Of a DNA stretch of 64,000 bases, positions 59,920-64,000 are shown piece by piece. Each line of letters starts with the position of its first letter. Position 1 is the stretch's first letter. The notes below the pieces were generated by a model. The model had not been told where the DNA came from. It saw only the letters and a list, made by a program, of their open reading frames with translations, and ran no database searches. The stretch is from Pseudomonas solani (GTDB lineage Bacteria; Pseudomonadota; Gammaproteobacteria; Pseudomonadales; Pseudomonadaceae): positions 5,762,501 to 5,826,500 of the forward strand of contig NZ_AP023081.1 of NCBI RefSeq assembly GCF_026072635.1, in the 5' to 3' direction. The translations under genes were made by a program, and so were the position numbers.

Positions 59920-61010
59920 TGGCCAACCAGGTCTACGCGAACAACATGGAGGTCTCGTGCAAGGCGGCCGACGGCAAGTCCGTGGCCTGCTTCCCCGACG
60001 TCTGCTTCACGCCTCCGCAGGCTCCTCCCACTCCCACCGGCGTGCCCATCCCCTACCCCAACACCGGGATGGCCAAGGACACCACCAACGGCACCCGGAC
60101 CATCAAGATCTCCGGCCAGGAAGTGATGCTCAAGAACAAGAGCTACTTCAAGACCAGCTACGGCGACGAGGCGGGTTGCGCCCCCAAGAAGGGCGTGGTC
60201 ACCAGCAAGATCAAGGGCAAGGTCTACTTCACCGCCTGGTCGATGAACGTGAAGTTCGAAAGCCTCAACGTCGTGAGGATGATGGACCTGACCACCCACA
60301 ACCATGCGTCCTTCCCCGGCAACACGCCCACCTGGCCCTACATCGACGAGGTGGCCACGGGAGCGCCGGGCAAGGGCTGCGAGGAGGAGCGCGAGAACGT
60401 CAAGCAAAAGTGCTCCGGGGACCATGACAAGGACTGCAAGGACGACGCCTGCCAGAACGCCAAGAAATGCATGCTGGTGCCCTACACCGCACGCTCGACG
60501 GAAAACCAGAAGGGCTGCTGCGAAGGCGAGACCCCGCACCACCTCGTGGAAGTCCACTGCTTCACCGAGGCCGGCGGCAGGAAGGAGAAGACCCGCCTGA
60601 GCGGCTTCAGCGCATACGACGACACGCGTGCGCCCTGCGTGTGCGTCACGGGGTCACGCTATACGGAGACCCACGGCAACATGCACGCCATCCAGAACAC
60701 GGCCGAGAAAGGCTACATGGTGTCGGAGAGCGCCGGCGGCGCCCGGTCGCAGATGGGCGGCAAGGACAACACCTGGAACTACGGCGCCGCGAAGAAGACC
60801 GGAATCTTCGCCCACCAGAAGACCTTCCCCACCTCCGGCAAGGATGGCAAGCCCTGCAGCGAAGGCTGCCTGGAAGCCCAGCTCGACAACTACCACAAGC
60901 AGGTCGGCGTGAAGAACAACGATACGCCGCTACGCGCGGACCGTTCGCCGCTAAAGGACGAGCAGAAGGAATGGGGCGCCAAGCAGCTCGAATCGATGGA
61001 TGACGATTGA
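59919..61010 (+). CDS. DUF4150 PAAR-like effector with GHH-type nuclease tail (Tse7-like)
   Basis: A 363-aa T6SS effector. The N-terminal about 125 residues form a DUF4150 PAAR-like domain (MANQVYANNMEVSCKAADGK, CFPDVCFTPPQ, IPYPNTGMAKDTTNGTRTIK, KSYFKTSYGDEAGCAPKKGV). The Cys-rich C-terminal part contains CCEGETPHHLVEVHCF, a paired-histidine motif of the Tox-GHH2 nuclease type, followed by a GSRYTETHGNMHAIQN segment. Position matches PA0099 (Tse7, a DNA-degrading effector of P. aeruginosa). ATG overlaps the upstream stop. The nuclease activity is inferred from motif and context. Confidence 0.85.
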   Translation: MANQVYANNMEVSCKAADGKSVACFPDVCFTPPQAPPTPTGVPIPYPNTGMAKDTTNGTRTIKISGQEVMLKNKSYFKTSYGDEAGCAPKKGVVTSKIKGKVYFTAWSMNVKFESLNVVRMMDLTTHNHASFPGNTPTWPYIDEVATGAPGKGCEEERENVKQKCSGDHDKDCKDDACQNAKKCMLVPYTARSTENQKGCCEGETPHHLVEVHCFTEAGGRKEKTRLSGFSAYDDTRAPCVCVTGSRYTETHGNMHAIQNTAEKGYMVSESAGGARSQMGGKDNTWNYGAAKKTGIFAHQKTFPTSGKDGKPCSEGCLEAQLDNYHKQVGVKNNDTPLRADRSPLKDEQKEWGAKQLESMDDD

Positions 61011-61027
61011 AGAGTGATGTGAACAAC

Positions 61028-61921
61028 ATGAATGACGGAAACGTAACCTTTGCCAGGTGTTCGATAGTCAGGCGTGACCTGGTGTTCATCAGCGCCCAGG
61101 TCACCGAGCTGAACGAACGCAACGTCGATCACACCAAGGTGCTGCGCTGGAAGGACGGTGCCTTCGTGCACTTCATGATCGACTGGGCCACCACCGCGAT
61201 CAGCGCGACGACGCCCCCCCTGACCCTGCTGTCGATGGGGCTCGATGGCGACATCCATGTCTTCCAGGGCTCCAACAGGACCACCGAACGCATCGTGGGA
61301 CCGGGCGATTTCGGCCCACTGCGCGACATGCGCCTGATCGCTGGTGCGCACTATGCCGCGGGCATGCAACGCCAGGTCTACCGGCGCAACGACGACGGCA
61401 GCTGGCAATCCATCGCCGACGCCATCCTCAACCGCGAGGGCATCAAGGGCTTCAACGCCATCGACGGCTTCGCGCCGAACGAGCTGTACACCGTGGGGAT
61501 GGATGGCGAGATCTGGATATTCGACGGCCAGCGCTGGCAGGCCCTGGAAAGCCCGACCTCCGTCGCGCTGCAGGCCGTGCACTGCAGCGAAGATGGCACG
61601 GCCTATATCGTCGGCCAGGCCGGCGTCGTGCTGTTCGGTCGAGGGGACCAATGGGACTTCATCGACTTGAGCGACTTCAGCGAAGACCTGTGGGGGGTGC
61701 AGACCTTCGACGGGACCCTGTTCGTCGCGTCCTCCAAGGGCGTCTACCGGATCATCGACGGCGAGCTGAAGAAAGCCGATATCGGCTCGGTCGGCACCGG
61801 CTCGGCGTCCTACCTCACCAAGGGGGACGGCGTGCTCTGGTCCGTTGGCAACCGGCACCTCGCCTATACCGCCGACGGCGAGAACTGGACGGTCGTGGAT
61901 TATGACGATGCCAGCTACTGA
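61028..61921 (+). CDS. Tsi7-like immunity protein (beta-propeller-like)
   Basis: A 297-aa soluble protein directly after the Tse7-like effector, so probably its cognate immunity factor, in the place of PA0100. The sequence is a series of short strands with repeats of the type NELYTVGMDGEIWIFDGQRW, QALES and GTAYIVGQAGVVLFGRGDQW, suggestive of a beta-propeller. ATG at 61028 is chosen; in-frame GTG at 61019 and TTG at 61007 are alternatives, and the ribosome site is weak in each case. No signal peptide. Confidence 0.82.
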   Translation: MNDGNVTFARCSIVRRDLVFISAQVTELNERNVDHTKVLRWKDGAFVHFMIDWATTAISATTPPLTLLSMGLDGDIHVFQGSNRTTERIVGPGDFGPLRDMRLIAGAHYAAGMQRQVYRRNDDGSWQSIADAILNREGIKGFNAIDGFAPNELYTVGMDGEIWIFDGQRWQALESPTSVALQAVHCSEDGTAYIVGQAGVVLFGRGDQWDFIDLSDFSEDLWGVQTFDGTLFVASSKGVYRIIDGELKKADIGSVGTGSASYLTKGDGVLWSVGNRHLAYTADGENWTVVDYDDASY

Positions 61922-61966
61922 TACGCCCTTCACCTTTTTCCCGGTGCTCCCGAGTGCGGTGTGCCC

Positions 61967-63211
61967 ATGAACCAGCCTGTCTTGCGCGTCCTCGACCAGC
62001 ACGCCGAAGAGGCCGGCTTCCTCGCCGGCCTGCGCGACTACGCCGTGCGCGCGCCGCATTACGACCTCAAGCACCTGCGCACCCTGGATGGCCGCATCGA
62101 GGCGCACCTGGACGGGCTGCTGATCGCCGGGCTCAAGGGCCTGGACCTGCTGCTCAAGGGGCTGCATCCGCTGGCCACGGGCGAGGTGTTCGCCGCCACC
62201 GCGCTGGCCTTCATGGCCGGCAACGGCCCGGCGCTGTCCACCCTCGCCGAGCACCTGCGCAAGGCGCCGGACGGCGAGCGGGCGTTCACCGCAGCCCTTG
62301 GCTGGCTGGACTGGGACAAGGTCGAACCCTGGACCGAGCGCCTGCTGGCCTCCCAGGAGCCGCTGTTCCGCCGCCTGGGCCTGGCCGCCTGCGGCATGCA
62401 CCGCCGCGATCCGGGCCCGGCGCTGATCGCTGGGCTCTCCCACGCCGACCCCGGCGTGCTGGCCCGTGCCGCGCGCACCGCCGGCGAACTGCGCCGGCGC
62501 GACCTGATGCAAGCCATCCGCGCCCATCGCCTGCACGCCGACGAGGCGGTGCGCTTCTGGGCCAACTGGGCAACGGTGCAGATGGGTGACGAAGAGGCCC
62601 TGGGCCCCCTGCGCCTGCTGGCCGAACAACAAGGCATGTTCCGCCTGCGGGCCCTCAACGCCCTGCTCTGCTGGCAACCCCGCGAGGCCAGCATCGCCTG
62701 GCTGCGCGGGCTGATGCAGAGCCCGCAGCATCGACGCCTGGTGATCCAGGCCACCGGCCTGTTCGGTGACCCGGTGACGGTGCCCTGGCTGATCCAGCAG
62801 ATGGGCGACCTGCCCCATGCCCGCGTGGCCGGCGAAGCCTTCACCCTGATCACCGGGGCAGACCTGGCCGAGCTGGACCTGGAGCTGAAGGTCTACCCCG
62901 ACTACGACGCCGGCCCCACGGACGACCCCGACGACCCGAACGTGGACATGGACCCGGACACCGACCTGGCCTGGCCGGACCCGGCACGGGTGGAAGCCTG
63001 GTGGCAGGCCAACCAGGAGCGCTTCACCAAGGGCACCGGCTACCTGCTGGGCCAGCCCCTGAGCGAAGCCCGCTGCCTGGACGTATTGAAGACCGGCTAC
63101 CAGCGCCAGCGCGTCGCCGCTGCCTGCGCCCTCGCCCGCTACATCCCCACCCGCCCGCTGTTCCCCACCAGCGCCCCGGCCGTGCGCCAGCGCCAGTTGC
63201 TGGGTACCTGA
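61967..63211 (+). CDS. TIGR02270-type HEAT-repeat-like protein of the T6SS island (PA0101-like)
   Basis: A 414-aa protein, largely alpha-helical with HEAT-like repeats (LGLAACGMHRRDPGPALIAG, AARTAGELRRRDLMQAIRA, GDPVTVPWLIQQMGDLPHAR, VAGEAFTLITGADLAELDLE) and an acidic segment (DDPDDPNVDMDPDTDLAW). The family is recurrent in T6SS effector islands and lies at the PA0101 position. Function is unknown; a structural or binding role is plausible. ATG at 61967 is preferred to GTG at 61961. Confidence 0.85.
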   Translation: MNQPVLRVLDQHAEEAGFLAGLRDYAVRAPHYDLKHLRTLDGRIEAHLDGLLIAGLKGLDLLLKGLHPLATGEVFAATALAFMAGNGPALSTLAEHLRKAPDGERAFTAALGWLDWDKVEPWTERLLASQEPLFRRLGLAACGMHRRDPGPALIAGLSHADPGVLARAARTAGELRRRDLMQAIRAHRLHADEAVRFWANWATVQMGDEEALGPLRLLAEQQGMFRLRALNALLCWQPREASIAWLRGLMQSPQHRRLVIQATGLFGDPVTVPWLIQQMGDLPHARVAGEAFTLITGADLAELDLELKVYPDYDAGPTDDPDDPNVDMDPDTDLAWPDPARVEAWWQANQERFTKGTGYLLGQPLSEARCLDVLKTGYQRQRVAAACALARYIPTRPLFPTSAPAVRQRQLLGT

Positions 63212-63223
63212 CCCCGCCCGGGG

Positions 63224-63892
63224 TCAGGCCTGGAGAAAGCGCAGGATCGATTCGACGATCATGTCCCGGTGGCGCGCCTTCACCTCGGCCTCGTTGAGGT
63301 CGATGGCGAAGATCGCGCCCAGGGTGTGGCGGTTGGATACGCGGTAGAAGCAGAACGACGACATCAGCAGGTGCACGTCCATCGCCTGCACGCCGGTGCG
63401 GAAGGCGCCCGCAGCCACGCCACGGCGGAGGATGTCGTCGAGGCTGGCGAGGATGGTGACGTTGAGCGAGCCGATGGCATCGGACTCGCGGATGTACTGC
63501 CCGTGCTGGATGTTCTCGATGCTGACGATGCGCACGAAGTCGACGTTGCGGTCGTGGTGGTCGAAGGTGAACTCGACCAGGCGGCGGATCGCCTCGCGCG
63601 GTTCCAGTTCCGCCAGGTGCAGCTGCGCCTCGGTGTGGCGGATGTCGCCGTAGAGCTTCTCCAGCACGCGCAGGTAGAGCTGCTCCTTGCTCTCGAAGTA
63701 GTAGTAGATCATCCGCTTGGAGGTCTGGGTGCGCTCGGCGATGGCATCGACCCGGGCACCGGAGAGGCCCTGCTGGACGAATTCGACGATGGCCGCCTGG
63801 AGGATGTTCTCGCGGGTCTTCTCCGGGTTGTTCTTGCGGCTCTTGCGGGGTGTTTCGACAGGCTCGTCGGGCAGGTCAGCAGTAAGGGTCAT
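63224..63892 (-). CDS. TetR-family transcriptional regulator
   Basis: A 222-aa regulator. The TetR_N helix-turn-helix spans about residues 28-74 (EKTRENILQAAIVEFVQQGL, GARVDAIAERTQTSKRMIYY, YFESKEQLYLRVLEKLY). The C-terminal ligand or dimer domain is helical (EAIRRLVEFTFDHHDRNVDF, SIENIQHGQYIRES). ATG complementary to 63890-63892 is chosen; further upstream in frame the sequence is noncoding in character. It converges on the T6SS island with a 12-nt gap between stops, so it is probably unrelated to it. The inducer and targets are unknown. Confidence 0.93.
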   Translation of the reverse strand: MTLTADLPDEPVETPRKSRKNNPEKTRENILQAAIVEFVQQGLSGARVDAIAERTQTSKRMIYYYFESKEQLYLRVLEKLYGDIRHTEAQLHLAELEPREAIRRLVEFTFDHHDRNVDFVRIVSIENIQHGQYIRESDAIGSLNVTILASLDDILRRGVAAGAFRTGVQAMDVHLLMSSFCFYRVSNRHTLGAIFAIDLNEAEVKARHRDMIVESILRFLQA

Positions 63893-63914
63893 AACGGACT
63901 CAGGCCAAATGCAT

Positions 63915-63936
63915 ACCGGCCGGATTATGGGCCGGT
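63915..63936. promoter_or_regulatory. Palindromic operator candidate upstream of the tetR gene
   Basis: ACCGGCC (63915-63921) and GGCCGGT (63930-63936) form a perfect 7-bp inverted repeat with an 8-nt spacer, 23 bp before the tetR start. This fits the size and place of an autoregulatory TetR operator, which may also face a gene beyond the window. Confidence 0.5.
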
Positions 63937-64000
63937 CGCCCCTGCGAAGGAAGCGCCGGCCCACCCATCGGCTAGAGCTTCGCCTGGCGTGCGGTGCCAC

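Noticed and set aside
1..64000. tRNA or rRNA genes, transposase or integrase genes, phage att sites
   Set aside because: None recognised by eye. The T6SS islands lack mobility genes, and a tRNA scan would be needed to exclude a tRNA formally.

Overview
The window is a high-GC, gene-dense chromosomal segment from a Pseudomonas-group gammaproteobacterium. The evidence is the PigA-type heme oxygenase, a complete HSI-I (H1-type) type VI secretion cluster in the gene order of P. aeruginosa PA0070-PA0101, and pseudomonad REP/BIME repeats. The species is not determinable by eye. All family assignments are from motif recognition and memory of homologues; no search was run.

Layout. (1) 1-5070: heme/iron uptake island: a FecR-type anti-sigma regulator (its sigma partner is probably just upstream), a TonB-dependent receptor with an STN signalling domain, heme oxygenase hemO, and a DUF454/YbaN membrane protein. 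The receptor and hemO carry near-identical ECF-type promoter blocks. (2) 5391-8776: a periplasmic solute-binding protein, a soluble three-PAS NarL-type histidine kinase and its LuxR-type response regulator. (3) 8967-19627: a chemosensory cluster (MCP, cheY, STAS protein, cheA, cheW, MCP, cheW, cheR, cheD, cheB, BdlA-like PAS-MCP). Its core order matches the P. aeruginosa che2 (F7-like) cluster, with extra adaptors and receptors. (4) 19788-37650, minus strand: tagQ, tagR, tagS, tagT, ppkA, pppA, tagF, tssM, tssL, tssK, tssJ, fha1. This is the threonine-phosphorylation control pathway plus the membrane complex. (5) 38054-51006, plus strand: tssA, tssB, tssC, hcp, tagJ, tssE, tssF, tssG, clpV, vgrG. 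This is the sheath, baseplate, tube and spike. (6) 51007-63211: effector islands. The first is a REP/BIME cluster followed by a Tse6-type PAAR effector with its EagT6 chaperone and an immunity candidate that does not look like Tsi6. Then come an inserted HD-hydrolase pair and a vgrG1b island: a VgrG with nine 48-bp repeats, a DUF6484-like protein, a DUF2169 adaptor, a pseudo-ketosynthase, a Tse7-like PAAR/GHH effector, a Tsi7-like immunity protein and a TIGR02270-type protein. (7) 63224-63892: a TetR regulator with a palindromic operator candidate.

How it works together. PpkA/PppA/Fha1, modulated by TagQRST and TagF, would gate assembly of TssJLM and the TssABCEFGK/Hcp/ClpV machine. VgrG1a and VgrG1b with their adaptors would carry the two PAAR effectors. 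Two core genes, tssL (N-terminal region) and tssF (middle), each show a one-base shortfall in a C/G run. Restoring one base in each gives a full-length protein, so the T6SS is either newly inactivated or the sequence has homopolymer errors.

The most notable items are the twin ECF promoters, the two frameshifts, the hairpin-bracketed hcp, the Tse6-type locus with an unfamiliar immunity gene, the HD-hydrolase insertion, and the catalytically dead ketosynthase in the VgrG1b island.
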